The notes: generated from the letters alone by a model not told the origin. Numbered from the stretch's first letter, positions 53,012-61,852 are shown. The stretch is DNA of 64,000 nucleotides from an uncultured Eudoraea sp. (GCF_947490415.1 NZ_CANLGX010000002.1:1-64000); one strand, 5' to 3'. Made by a program: numbers and translations.

Positions 53012-53863
53012 ATGAACATACTTCTTCCTACAGATTTTTCTAAAAATTCCGGGAACGCCATTAGTTATGCCATGGAGTTATTTAAAAATGAAAAATGTAA
53101 CTTTTTCTTCCTGCATACGTATACCCCCTCATTTTACCGGATGGATTATATGCTGGGGGGGCCTATGTTTAGTGCTATTCCCGATTCTGGCGTTGATATT
53201 TCACTGGCCGGTCTAGAAAAAACACTTAAAGATGTTAAGAAATCTTATAAAAATCCAAATCATAGCTATAATATCATTTCAGCCTTCAATACACTTACAG
53301 ATGAAATCAATGAAGTGACTATAGAGAAGGAAATTGATATGGTGGTGATGGGAACTCAAGGTGCAACCGGGGCTAAAGAGATATTTCTTGGGTCAAATAC
53401 GGTTTATGTTCTCCGAAAGGCTATTGCACCGGTTTTGGTAATACCGGAAAACTATACCTTCCAAAAAATTGAAAAAATATTGCTTCCATCAGACTATTTG
53501 ACAAATTATAAGGATAACGAATTGAGTACTGCTATAAAAATGGTCAAAATGAATAAAGCAAAACTTATTGTTTTACATGTAAAAGAGGAGTACGATCTGA
53601 CCGCCAGTCAGGAGGAAAATAAGATGGCGCTATATCGTCGTTTAGATGGTTTGTCAACGACCCTTACAGAATTAAAAGGTAGTTTAATGCCAAATGCAAT
53701 TTTAAATTATGTCCAGAAGAATGGGATTGATCTCCTTATGATGATGAATAGAAAACATTCATTTTTTGAACGAATTTTTGAAAAACAAAATGTAGATCAA
53801 ATAGGTTTTCATATAAAAATACCCTTCCTGGTCATTAGAGATACAGCCAAGGTGGTTAAATAA
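53012..53863 (+). CDS. Universal stress protein, two Usp domains
   Basis: 283 residues. The first Usp domain has the ATP-binding motif with Gly114, Gly117 and Gly127-Ser128 (GTQGATGAKEIFLGSNT). The second domain (about 150-283) is degenerate. First of three tandem Usp genes, 9 bases before the next. Confidence 0.9.
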   Translation: MNILLPTDFSKNSGNAISYAMELFKNEKCNFFFLHTYTPSFYRMDYMLGGPMFSAIPDSGVDISLAGLEKTLKDVKKSYKNPNHSYNIISAFNTLTDEINEVTIEKEIDMVVMGTQGATGAKEIFLGSNTVYVLRKAIAPVLVIPENYTFQKIEKILLPSDYLTNYKDNELSTAIKMVKMNKAKLIVLHVKEEYDLTASQEENKMALYRRLDGLSTTLTELKGSLMPNAILNYVQKNGIDLLMMMNRKHSFFERIFEKQNVDQIGFHIKIPFLVIRDTAKVVK

Positions 53864-53872
53864 CAGTTACAG

Positions 53873-54715
53873 ATGAAAAATGTTTTATTGCTTACCGATT
53901 TTTCAAATAATGCATGGAATGCGATTTTCGCAGCTCTGAAAATGCACGAACATATAGAATGTCATTTTTTGCTTTTAAATACGTATGAACCCAGTTTTGC
54001 AAATATTCTTGGAGACAAGAGTAAGGAAAGATTGGGGGTAATCTACGACTCTCTTGCAAAAAATTCTTCAATTGAACTTGACAAGATATTACAATATTTA
54101 GAAAAAAATCATGTAAATAAAAACCACACTTTTGAAAAACGTTCTGTATCCAATGATATGGTAAATGCGGTAAAGGAAATTTGTAATGAAAAAGATATTG
54201 ACCTAATTGTCATGGGAACTAAAGGGGCTACGGGAGCCAAAGAAATTTTTATGGGAAGCAATACAGTAGAGCTCATTAAAATGATAAACAGCTGCCCCAT
54301 ATTTGCCGTTCCAAGTAAACATGATTTTAAAGGCTTAAATAAGATTTTGTTTCCTACAGAGTATACAAGACCCTACACAAAATATGAACTGAAGCCGCTT
54401 ATAGAACTGGCAACAACTTGGAATTCAGAAATATTAATAGTTCACATAGCACAGGAATTTTCGTTAAATGATGAGCAACTTTCTAATAAAAAAGTTTTGA
54501 TCAAACGTTTGGGTAACGTTGAGCATTCCTTTCACAATATAGAGATTGAGGTGAGTGTGGCTGATTCAATTAGTAAGTTTGCGATAGAGAGCAGAGCAGA
54601 TATTATTGTTTTAATTAATTATGAGCATACTTTTATAGAGAAACTAACCCGTGAAGCTGTGGTAAAAAAAGTGGGCTTTCATACACAAATACCATTGCTG
54701 GTTCTGCCGCAATGA
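53873..54715 (+). CDS. Universal stress protein, two Usp domains
   Basis: 280 residues, similar in layout to the genes on both sides, so the three are likely products of tandem duplication. The motif GTKGATGAKEIFMGSNT is intact in the first domain; the second lacks it. Co-transcribed with the preceding Usp gene. Confidence 0.9.
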   Translation: MKNVLLLTDFSNNAWNAIFAALKMHEHIECHFLLLNTYEPSFANILGDKSKERLGVIYDSLAKNSSIELDKILQYLEKNHVNKNHTFEKRSVSNDMVNAVKEICNEKDIDLIVMGTKGATGAKEIFMGSNTVELIKMINSCPIFAVPSKHDFKGLNKILFPTEYTRPYTKYELKPLIELATTWNSEILIVHIAQEFSLNDEQLSNKKVLIKRLGNVEHSFHNIEIEVSVADSISKFAIESRADIIVLINYEHTFIEKLTREAVVKKVGFHTQIPLLVLPQ

Positions 54716-54766
54716 GCAGGGTAATTTAGTGTCAGCTACAATATGATCAAATAATAATATAGTATA

Positions 54767-55615
54767 ATGATTCGAATAGTTTTACCTACAGATTTTTCAA
54801 AAAACGCATGGCATGCAATAAAATATGCAACATTTCTTTTTGAACAATCACCTTGTACTTTCATTATAATTCATGCACACCAGGTTAGTCCATCGGGCTT
54901 AATAAGTGCAATAAACAAAGAACATGATACCAGACTTCATGAGATTACGGCCAAAGAATCTGAAAGAAAGCTTAATAAAATAGTAAATCATTTAAATAAA
55001 ATAAATAAGGTTGCAGAACACCAATTTGAAGGTGTACTGGTTGCCGATTCTTTATTAAATGCTATTGGTCGTGAAGTAATAGACAAAGATGCCGACTATA
55101 TTATTATGGGAACCCAGGGAGCTTCTGGTTTAGGTGAAATTTTTATGGGTAGTAATACAGTTAGTGTTATAAAGAATATTAACTTTTGTCCGGTTATTGC
55201 GGTTCCCAATTCTTATGATTTTAGCCCTTTTAATGAAATTTTATTTGCCACAAATTTTAAACACCTGTATCAACGTGTCGAATTACAGCCATTGCTGGAT
55301 CTTGCCAAACTTCGTAAGGCCAGAATTAATGTTATTCATATCAATGAGGAAAAGGAATTAAACGAGGAACAACTACAATTAAAGAAATTGCTGCACAATT
55401 TATTAGGAGAGAAGGACAGTGTTTTTGAAGAATTTGACTATCATCCGAACATTGCTTTAAAAATCAACGATCTGACTGAAAAGAAAAACGCAGGGTTGAT
55501 AGCAATGATAAATTCTCAGTATAGTTTTTTTAAAGGGTTAACGCACGAGCCAGTGGTCAAAAAAGTAGCGTTTAAAACAAAGATCCCCTTTTTGGTCCTT
55601 CCGGAAGTGGAGTAA
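54767..55615 (+). CDS. Universal stress protein, two Usp domains
   Basis: 282 residues. The motif reads GTQGASGLGEIFMGSNT, so ATP binding is probable in the first domain. The 51-base gap from the second Usp gene shows no operator, so it is read through from 52943. Followed by pta-ackA after about 150 bases. Confidence 0.9.
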   Translation: MIRIVLPTDFSKNAWHAIKYATFLFEQSPCTFIIIHAHQVSPSGLISAINKEHDTRLHEITAKESERKLNKIVNHLNKINKVAEHQFEGVLVADSLLNAIGREVIDKDADYIIMGTQGASGLGEIFMGSNTVSVIKNINFCPVIAVPNSYDFSPFNEILFATNFKHLYQRVELQPLLDLAKLRKARINVIHINEEKELNEEQLQLKKLLHNLLGEKDSVFEEFDYHPNIALKINDLTEKKNAGLIAMINSQYSFFKGLTHEPVVKKVAFKTKIPFLVLPEVE

Positions 55616-55660
55616 TTTCTTTTATTCAGCTTCGCAAATTCAAAAAATAAAAACCTTTTT

Positions 55661-55742
55661 AACTATTTATAAGCCTTAATCAATCCTTAAACTATTTATA
55701 AGGATAGATTATCGTTTGAGTAAACAGAATACCATAAATTTG
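55661..55742 (+). promoter_or_regulatory. pta promoter region with direct and inverted repeats
   Basis: A -7 box TAAATTTG (55735-55742) lies 22 bases before the pta start, with a TTTG upstream at about 55714-55717. A 13-base direct repeat AACTATTTATAAG occurs at 55661 and 55690 (29-bp period), and ATCCTTA (55683-55689) pairs with TAAGGAT (55699-55705). No TGA-N6-TCA dyad is at the regulon position, so pta-ackA probably has another control. Confidence 0.5.
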
Positions 55743-55764
55743 CACTTTGAAAATTCTGGTATCA

Positions 55765-57858
55765 ATGAGCAAAGCCATTTATGTAGCTACTACCGAGCCC
55801 AATAGCGGTAAATCGATAATATCCTTAGGACTGATGCATTTATTATTGGGGAAAGCTGCTAAAGTAGGGTACTTCAGGCCAATAATAGATGATTACGGAC
55901 CCGGGGAGAAGGACAATCATATTAATACGGTGATTTCCTACTTTGGAATACAAATGGAATATAATGAAGCCTATGCTTGCACGAGAAGTGAGGTAATCCA
56001 TAAATACAATCAGGATAAGAGTGATGAGGTATTAGACAAGATCATAGAAAAGTATAAAGCCATTGAATCTCGTTTTGATTTTGTATTGGTTGAGGGAACC
56101 GATTTTTCTGGGGAAGGATCAATTATAGAATGGGACATTAATGTTTACATGGCGAAAAACCTTGGAATCCCCACAGTTATTCTGGCAAGCGGTGTGGGCA
56201 AAACCTTGGAAGAATTGGTTGATAACCTTTACCTCGCTTATGATTCCTTTACCAATAAGGGTGTTGAAGTTTTGATGGTAGTTGCCAATAAAGTAGAACC
56301 TCAAAATGTAACCCTGGTAACCAATGGTCTTTTAAAAGCACTTCCGGCCGAAGTGCTAATTGGCACTATTCCTTTAAATCCGGCCCTGGGTAATCCCACC
56401 ATGAAAGAGATTGTTAAAGAACTGGAAGGAGAGGTTCTTTTTGGTCATAACTTTTTAAATAATCAGGTGAGTAATTTTAGTGTGGGGGCGATGCAATTAC
56501 GAAATTATCTCACTCATTTTAAGGAATATGGTTTGGTTATAACTCCAGGTGATAGATCTGATATTATTCTGGGAGCTTTGCAGGCCAACCTATCTTCAAA
56601 TTACCCAACCGCTTCAGGAATTGTTCTTACGGGGGGACTTGTTCCTGAAGATCCGGTTATTCAGTTAATCGAAGGTCTCTCGGAAGTAGTTCCTATCATC
56701 TCGGTTCAGGGAGGTACTTTTTCTATTGCGAATAAGGTTGGTGCAATACGTCCTAAAATATACGCGGAGAATAAACAAAAAATAGAGGGATCAATTCAGG
56801 ACTTTACAAGATTTCTGCCTATAAATGCTTTAGCTGAGCGTCTAATAACCTTTAAAGCAAACGGGATTACTCCACGAATGTTCCAGTATAATCTCCTTAA
56901 AAGGGCCCAAAGTGTCAAAAAGCATATTGTTTTGCCGGAAGGTACAGATGAACGCATACTTCGAGCAGCTAAGGAACTAATCGATGCAGATGCTGTTAAA
57001 TTAACTCTTTTAGGCGATCCGGTACAGATAAAGGAAAAGGCAAGACAATTGGATTTGCTACTTGATTTTGAAAAAATTAGCATTATAGATCCTATAAATT
57101 CAATTTATTTTGAAGATTATACCAATACGCTGTACGAATTACGCAAGCATAAAAATGTAGATAAGGCCATGGCACAGGATCTTATGGCAGATATCTCTTA
57201 TTTTGGAACAATGATGGTCTATAAAGGGAATGCAGACGGCATGGTTTCCGGGGCTGTTCATACCACCCAACACACTATTAGACCGGCGCTTCAGTTAATT
57301 AAGACCAAACCTAATGTATCTATCGTTTCTTCCGTGTTTTTTATGTGTCTGGAAGATAGGGTTTCGGTTTATGGCGACTGTGCAATAAATCCGAATCCGA
57401 ATGCAGAACAATTGGCTGAAATTGCAATTACATCTGCCGCCACCAGTTTGGCATTCGAAATAGATCCCAAAATAGCCATGCTTTCCTATTCTTCCGGAAC
57501 TTCAGGCTCAGGGGAAGATGTAGAAAGAGTGCGCGAAGCTACTCAGATTGTTAAAAAGAGAGCACCTTATCTTAAAGTTGAAGGCCCAATTCAATACGAT
57601 GCCGCAGTAGATAAAATTGTAGGTAAAACAAAAATGCCTGACTCTGAAGTAGCCGGACAGGCAAGTGTTTTTATTTTTCCGGATCTTAACACGGGCAATA
57701 ATACATACAAAGCAGTGCAGCGAGAAACCGGTGCCCTGGCTATTGGACCAATAATTCAGGGACTAAATAAACCTGTAAATGATCTGAGCAGGGGAAGTAC
57801 AGTTAATGATATATTTAATACAGTTATTATAACTGCCATCCAGGCCCAGGCATTATAA
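55765..57858 (+). CDS. pta: Phosphate acetyltransferase, long form
   Basis: 697 residues from the ATG at 55765 (family start MSKAIYVATTEPNSGKS); six codons upstream fall in the leader. Long-form layout: an N-terminal BioD-like P-loop domain (PNSGKS), a central DRTGG domain, and a C-terminal phosphotransacetylase domain (VLPEGTDERILRAA, then AVDKIVGKTKMPDSEVAGQA). It converts acetyl-CoA plus phosphate to acetyl phosphate and CoA. Operon with ackA, 13 bases apart. Confidence 0.95.
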   Translation: MSKAIYVATTEPNSGKSIISLGLMHLLLGKAAKVGYFRPIIDDYGPGEKDNHINTVISYFGIQMEYNEAYACTRSEVIHKYNQDKSDEVLDKIIEKYKAIESRFDFVLVEGTDFSGEGSIIEWDINVYMAKNLGIPTVILASGVGKTLEELVDNLYLAYDSFTNKGVEVLMVVANKVEPQNVTLVTNGLLKALPAEVLIGTIPLNPALGNPTMKEIVKELEGEVLFGHNFLNNQVSNFSVGAMQLRNYLTHFKEYGLVITPGDRSDIILGALQANLSSNYPTASGIVLTGGLVPEDPVIQLIEGLSEVVPIISVQGGTFSIANKVGAIRPKIYAENKQKIEGSIQDFTRFLPINALAERLITFKANGITPRMFQYNLLKRAQSVKKHIVLPEGTDERILRAAKELIDADAVKLTLLGDPVQIKEKARQLDLLLDFEKISIIDPINSIYFEDYTNTLYELRKHKNVDKAMAQDLMADISYFGTMMVYKGNADGMVSGAVHTTQHTIRPALQLIKTKPNVSIVSSVFFMCLEDRVSVYGDCAINPNPNAEQLAEIAITSAATSLAFEIDPKIAMLSYSSGTSGSGEDVERVREATQIVKKRAPYLKVEGPIQYDAAVDKIVGKTKMPDSEVAGQASVFIFPDLNTGNNTYKAVQRETGALAIGPIIQGLNKPVNDLSRGSTVNDIFNTVIITAIQAQAL

Positions 57859-57871
57859 TTTAATTATTTCA

Positions 57872-59062
57872 ATGAATATTCTAATTATTAATACAGGGAG
57901 TTCATCTATAAAGTTTCAGTTAATGCATATGCCATCAGAAAGCGTTTTGTGTTCTGGCATGGTAGATAGAATAGGACTGGAAAATGGAAATTTGAAGTAT
58001 ACAAAGGTTGATTACGAAACTAATGAAATACAGCAGTTTTCATCCCACAGAAAAGGGCTTAATCGGGTTATAGAACTACTTTTGGATCCTGCAAACGGAG
58101 CTATTACCGACGTAAATGAAATAGATGCCGTTGGGCACAGGGTAGTCCATGGGGGAACTGCTTTTTCTGAAACTACAATTATTACCCAGGAAGTAAAAGA
58201 TAAGATTGGAGATTTGAGTCAGTTGGCTCCATTGCATAATCCACATAACCTGGAAGGGATATTGATTGCTGAAGAATTATTTCCAAATGCCAAACAGGTT
58301 GCGGTCTTTGATACCGCCTTTCATCAAACTATTCCCTTGAAGGCTCGTAAATATGCAATACCGGATGAATTATACACGAAACACGGAATACAGCTTTACG
58401 GCTTCCACGGCACTAGTCATAAATATGTTACAGAAAAGGCCATAAGCTTTTTAGATAAAAAAGTGGCTAAGATTATTAGCATTCATCTAGGTAATGGCTG
58501 CAGTATTACTGCCGTCTATAATGGAAAAAGTATGGACCATAGTTTGGGTTTTGCTCCCTCAAATGGACTTATTATGGGTTCCAGAAGTGGAGACATTGAT
58601 CATTCTATGATTTTTTACCTTGTAGAATCGCTGGGCTATAGTTTGCGGGAAGTAAATGATTTGCTCAATAAGAAAAGTGGAATGCTAGGACTTACCGGGT
58701 ATAGTGATTTACGTGAAATTCAGGCTAAAGCTAATGAAGGTGATGCCAAATGCCGGTTAGCCCTGGAAATGAATGCCTACAGGATCAAAAAATATATTGG
58801 AGCCTACAGTTCTGTCTTGAATGGACTGGATGTCTTAATTTTTACAGCGGGGATAGGTGAAAATTCCAGTTATCTTAGGGAACTTGTCTGTTCTGAGATG
58901 GACTTTCTTGGAATTGATTTGGACATGCAGAAGAATGCGCAAAAATCCCATGGAATTAGGGAAATACAAAATGACTCATCAAGAGTAAAAATTTTGGTCA
59001 TTCCTACGAATGAGGAATTGGAAATTGCAAAGCAAACCTTTGACTTGCTCAAAACCTCCTGA
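57872..59062 (+). CDS. ackA: Acetate kinase
   Basis: 396 residues. Family signatures are intact: NTGSSSIKFQL at the start, the GHRVVHGG motif, GFHGTSHKYV and IFTAGIGENS. It makes ATP and acetate from acetyl phosphate, giving substrate-level ATP when respiration is limited, or works backwards to take up acetate. Second gene of pta-ackA. Confidence 0.96.
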   Translation: MNILIINTGSSSIKFQLMHMPSESVLCSGMVDRIGLENGNLKYTKVDYETNEIQQFSSHRKGLNRVIELLLDPANGAITDVNEIDAVGHRVVHGGTAFSETTIITQEVKDKIGDLSQLAPLHNPHNLEGILIAEELFPNAKQVAVFDTAFHQTIPLKARKYAIPDELYTKHGIQLYGFHGTSHKYVTEKAISFLDKKVAKIISIHLGNGCSITAVYNGKSMDHSLGFAPSNGLIMGSRSGDIDHSMIFYLVESLGYSLREVNDLLNKKSGMLGLTGYSDLREIQAKANEGDAKCRLALEMNAYRIKKYIGAYSSVLNGLDVLIFTAGIGENSSYLRELVCSEMDFLGIDLDMQKNAQKSHGIREIQNDSSRVKILVIPTNEELEIAKQTFDLLKTS

Positions 59063-59094
59063 TATAAAAAAATACGCTAAAATTTCTATGTGAA

Positions 59095-59138
59095 ATGATC
59101 TTAATCATTTCGTATAGAAAGTCTATGTCTTAACTTGA
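59095..59138 (+). promoter_or_regulatory. Crp/Fnr-type operator plus -7 box, YtxH operon
   Basis: Operator ATGAT-CTTA-ATCAT at 59095-59108, with arms extending to 8 bp (59092-59111), and -7 box TAACTTGA at 59131, 36 bases after the operator start. The start codon at 59173 is 71 bp from the operator centre. Confidence 0.78.
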
Positions 59139-59172
59139 TCCATTATTAATATTAACCTAAAAAAAATTTATC

Positions 59173-59502
59173 ATGTCAGACAACAGTAGTAATGTTTTGT
59201 TAGCTCTTTTAACAGGGGCAGCAATAGGAGCAGGTATAGGAATTTTATATGCACCTGACGAAGGGATTAAAACCCGAAAAAAAATTAAGGATAAGGCACT
59301 TGAAACCAAGCACGATCTAACAGAACGAATTTCTCATGCCAAGGATGAACTCACCAAAGTAGCAGACGAGAAGAAAGAAGTTTTTGAACAAAAGTTAGAG
59401 GATACCATCTCTACAATGAGTTACAAAGCAGATGAAATTATTGTTCAATTAGAGCGTAAGCTTGAAGAGATCAGAAAGAAAAATGCACAATTACAGAAGT
59501 AG
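59173..59502 (+). CDS. YtxH-domain protein
   Basis: 109 residues. A Gly-rich membrane segment (LALLTGAAIGAGIGILYAPDEG, kept within the YtxH pattern) at about 8-30 is followed by a long charged helix to the end. Small proteins of this type are induced by stress in many bacteria; the function is not known. First of three coupled genes that look like a membrane module. Confidence 0.85.
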   Translation: MSDNSSNVLLALLTGAAIGAGIGILYAPDEGIKTRKKIKDKALETKHDLTERISHAKDELTKVADEKKEVFEQKLEDTISTMSYKADEIIVQLERKLEEIRKKNAQLQK

Positions 59503-59508
59503 GCTATT

Positions 59509-59859
59509 ATGGCTTTTGAAGGATTAAGACAAAATATTTCTGAATTAGACGAAAATGTCAGCTCCTATGTGGAGCATAGCATAGAATACGCCAAGCTTAA
59601 AAGTTTTAAGATATCCATGGTTTTGGTTACCTTTTTGGCCAAAGTGTTGTTGGTTGGTACAATAGTTATTTTGGCTTTGATATTTTTGAGCTTGGCGGCT
59701 TCTTTTGCCTTGGGTCACGCAATGGATAATACCATTTATGGATTCGCTATAATTGGGTTTTTATATCTGTTGTTTGCCATTATAGGTTATCTATTTCGCG
59801 ATAGGTTAAATAAACCTTTACTGCAATTGTTTTCTAAATACTTTTTTGAAGGACCATGA
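59509..59859 (+). CDS. Holin-X-like (phage holin superfamily) membrane protein
   Basis: 116 residues with two membrane helices (about 38-67 and 72-95) in the pattern of the putative actinobacterial Holin-X family, flanked by a helical N-terminus. There are no phage genes nearby, so it is a host envelope protein. The stop overlaps the next start. Confidence 0.72.
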   Translation: MAFEGLRQNISELDENVSSYVEHSIEYAKLKSFKISMVLVTFLAKVLLVGTIVILALIFLSLAASFALGHAMDNTIYGFAIIGFLYLLFAIIGYLFRDRLNKPLLQLFSKYFFEGP

Positions 59860-60077
59860 TAGGAAAATACAACTCGTTTAGGGAAATTGATGAAGATTTG
59901 AAAATCCTCGCTCTTGAAAGAGAGATCAACAAGGAGTATACGAAGTATAGTTTGCAAGAACTTAAAACGTATTTCTATCCCTTTAATTTAATTAGAAGTT
60001 TTGATGGTTTTGTTGCCAAAGTGATGATTCCCTTTATTTTAACTAGGGTTTTTAAGAAAAAAAGACTGTCAGAATAG
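59856..60077 (+). CDS. DUF6327 family protein
   Basis: 73 residues. Matches the short DUF6327 pattern (NSFREIDEDLKILALEREI near the start and a FYPFNLIRSFDGF stretch), with a C-terminal hydrophobic segment. Overlaps the Holin-X-like gene by four bases, so the three-gene module is coupled. Function not known. Confidence 0.75.
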   Translation: MIGKYNSFREIDEDLKILALEREINKEYTKYSLQELKTYFYPFNLIRSFDGFVAKVMIPFILTRVFKKKRLSE

Positions 60078-60227
60078 CAATTTATAAAGATTTCTAAAAA
60101 TGCCATAGGTGTTTAAACTAATACTTATGGTCATTTTTTTTTTGAAATTTATACTCTATTTATATCTTTTTGTTTTCTAAATTTCTTGTGAGTAAAAAGG
60201 TACCTTTACTGTTATTAAGTAAATTTC

Positions 60228-61007
60228 ATGAATACGGGTTTAGTATTGTCTGGGGGAGGATTTAGGGGTATTGCTCACATAGGAGTAATAAAGGCTTTGG
60301 ATGAATATGGCTTCGAGATTACTCATATTTCAGGAACCAGTGCTGGTGCGATAATTGGCGCATTATATTCAGGGGGTGTAGATTGGAAACAAATCCTCGA
60401 ATTTATAAAGCAGATAAATATATTTAGTATTAACAATTATGCGGTTGGCAAACCCGGCTTTGTTGATACTGAAAAATTTTATAACAAGTTCTCTGAATTC
60501 TTTTCTGCCGATAATTTTGAGAGTCTGAAAATTCCTTTATTCATCACTGCAACTAACATTCTGGATGGTAGTTTAAAGGTTTTTTCTGAAGGAGAGCTTA
60601 TTCGGCCATTATTGGCGTCAGCGGCATTTCCAGGGGTTTTTACGCCAATAAAAATAGCAGATTCGTATTATGTAGATGGAGGAGCGTTGAACAATTTCCC
60701 TGTAGATCTGATTAAAAACTATTGTGATCAGATCATTGGGGTTTATGTAAATCCCTTTCTTAAAATAGAGTTAGATGAATTAAAACATTCTTACAATGTC
60801 CTGGAGCGTGCTTATAAGATACGCTCAGCTATGGATGCACTTTCTAAATTTGGAGATTGTAATCTGGTAATTTCACCTAAGGATTTAATCAATCACAGTA
60901 CATTTTCAATAAATGATGTGGATGCTGTTTTTGATTTGGGGTATCAGGCGGCTATAAAGGCTTTGAAAAATCCGGATAATCTTCAATTGCCAAAAGAAGA
61001 TAGCTAA
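60228..61007 (+). CDS. Patatin-like phospholipase (RssA/YchK-like)
   Basis: 259 residues. The oxyanion loop SGGGFRG is at about 8-14, the nucleophile Ser38 is in GTSAG, and the catalytic Asp150 is in YVDGGALNN. It hydrolyses acyl chains from membrane lipids or lysophospholipids. The start ATG at 60228 comes straight after a TAAATTTC stretch, so the leader may be very short or the transcript longer. A half-site GTCAT at 60130 is noted but not called an operator. Confidence 0.88.
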   Translation: MNTGLVLSGGGFRGIAHIGVIKALDEYGFEITHISGTSAGAIIGALYSGGVDWKQILEFIKQINIFSINNYAVGKPGFVDTEKFYNKFSEFFSADNFESLKIPLFITATNILDGSLKVFSEGELIRPLLASAAFPGVFTPIKIADSYYVDGGALNNFPVDLIKNYCDQIIGVYVNPFLKIELDELKHSYNVLERAYKIRSAMDALSKFGDCNLVISPKDLINHSTFSINDVDAVFDLGYQAAIKALKNPDNLQLPKEDS

Positions 61008-61037
61008 AAACGGTTTATGGAGTCTTTATTCTAAATT

Positions 61038-61116
61038 ATGGAAAAAACAATGCCCTCATTCAAGACCTTATACTACATGGACGATTAAAAGATCTTAGAA
61101 AAAGGGCATTTTTACT
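61038..61116. other. Inverted repeat between patatin and hsp20
   Basis: AATGCCCT (61049-61056) pairs with AGGGCATT (61103-61110) around a 46-base loop, followed by T's, so it may terminate the patatin transcript and, on the other strand, hsp20. A 16-codon frame (61038-61088) spans the 5' arm; nothing supports it as a gene. Confidence 0.4.
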
Positions 61117-61129
61117 AAAAAATGAAATT

Positions 61130-61600
61130 TTAACTAATTTCAATTACTTTTGGTTTTGGTTTTAGAGCCACTTCTTTTTTTGCTAGTTTAAAGCTTAGAA
61201 TTCCGTCACTGTATTTGGCTTTAATTTCCTCTTCTTTTACATTTTCTGGTAAAAGCAAGGATCTTTCAAATGCATTATAACTAAATTCTTTTCTGGTGTA
61301 ATCTTCATCCTTTTCTTCTTTACTAACCTCTTTTTTTGCAGAAATATTGAGGTATCCTTCATCAATGGTGATTTCAAAATCTTTCTTAGCGAAGCCAGGT
61401 GCTGCCAATTCAATTTCAAAGTGGTCTTCTTTTTCCATAATATTTAAAGCAGGTTCTCCGGATCTTGCATTCCAGAAACGATCGTTTACTAATCCACGAT
61501 TCCAAAATTTGTCGTCAAAGAAATTCTCCATGTCAAAAAAATCGGAAGTAATTAGGTTTCCAAAAGGTCTTGTCCTTTTTTTAAATTTAACTAGTGACAT
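61130..61600 (-). CDS. Small heat-shock protein, Hsp20/alpha-crystallin family
   Basis: 156 residues from the ATG at 61600 (MSLVKFKKR); the longer frame to 61636 lies in the leader. The alpha-crystallin domain spans about 45-140 with APGFAKKDFEITIDEG and the AKYSDGILSFKLAKK signature. It ends in a PKVIEIS extension that contains the I-x-I motif for oligomer contacts. It holds unfolding proteins in solution. The regulon-type promoter lies upstream. Confidence 0.93.
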   Translation of the reverse strand: MSLVKFKKRTRPFGNLITSDFFDMENFFDDKFWNRGLVNDRFWNARSGEPALNIMEKEDHFEIELAAPGFAKKDFEITIDEGYLNISAKKEVSKEEKDEDYTRKEFSYNAFERSLLLPENVKEEEIKAKYSDGILSFKLAKKEVALKPKPKVIEIS

Positions 61601-61635
61601 AATATTAGATTTTAGGTTAAACATTAATTGAGACA

Positions 61636-61679
61636 CGAATGTAAAGAGTACATCTAATTTTCGGAATGATATTGATCAG
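61636..61679 (-). promoter_or_regulatory. Crp/Fnr-type operator plus -7 box, hsp20
   Basis: Read on the minus strand: operator CTGAT-CAAT-ATCAT (61679-61666) and -7 box TACATTCG (61643-61636), 36 bases from operator start to box start. The operator differs from those at 31341 and 52943 by one spacer base. The start codon at 61600 is 72 bp from the centre. Confidence 0.75.
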
Positions 61680-61852
61680 TTGCATGCCATTTTTTTCATT
61701 TTCTAAATAATCAAGGCCATAAAACTTTGAAATAAATTATCTGAGAACTTTTAAAATTATAAATGAATTTCTTAAAATATCATATTGCTGTTATCATGTA
61801 ATATTTGCCTTCAGATTCAAAATTTCAGAGAATTTGAATATATTCGTAACCT

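Noticed and set aside
55699-55742. pta as a direct member of the Crp/Fnr-type regulon
   Set aside because: The -7 box is perfect, but the sequence at the regulon offset has neither TGA nor TCA arm in place.
59509-59859. Holin-X-like gene as a sign of a prophage
   Set aside because: No other phage-type genes lie nearby; it is coupled to host-type YtxH and DUF6327 genes and has a host stress promoter.
60121-60164. GTCAT half-site with a TATTTATA at the regulon offset before the patatin gene
   Set aside because: The left arm reads ATACT and the box misses two consensus positions; the start codon is also too far (about 100 bp).
61038-61088. 16-codon frame that looks like a leader peptide next to a hairpin
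   Set aside because: The genes on both sides converge on it, so there is no downstream gene for it to regulate; the hairpin is better read as a terminator.
61784-61827. Possible thirteenth operator before the CPA1 antiporter (ATTGC-TGTT-ATCAT, box AAATTTCA at the 36-base offset)
   Set aside because: Only the right arm fits and the box lacks its first T. The offset and distance to the start codon are right, so it may be a weak or decayed site, but the evidence is not enough to call it.
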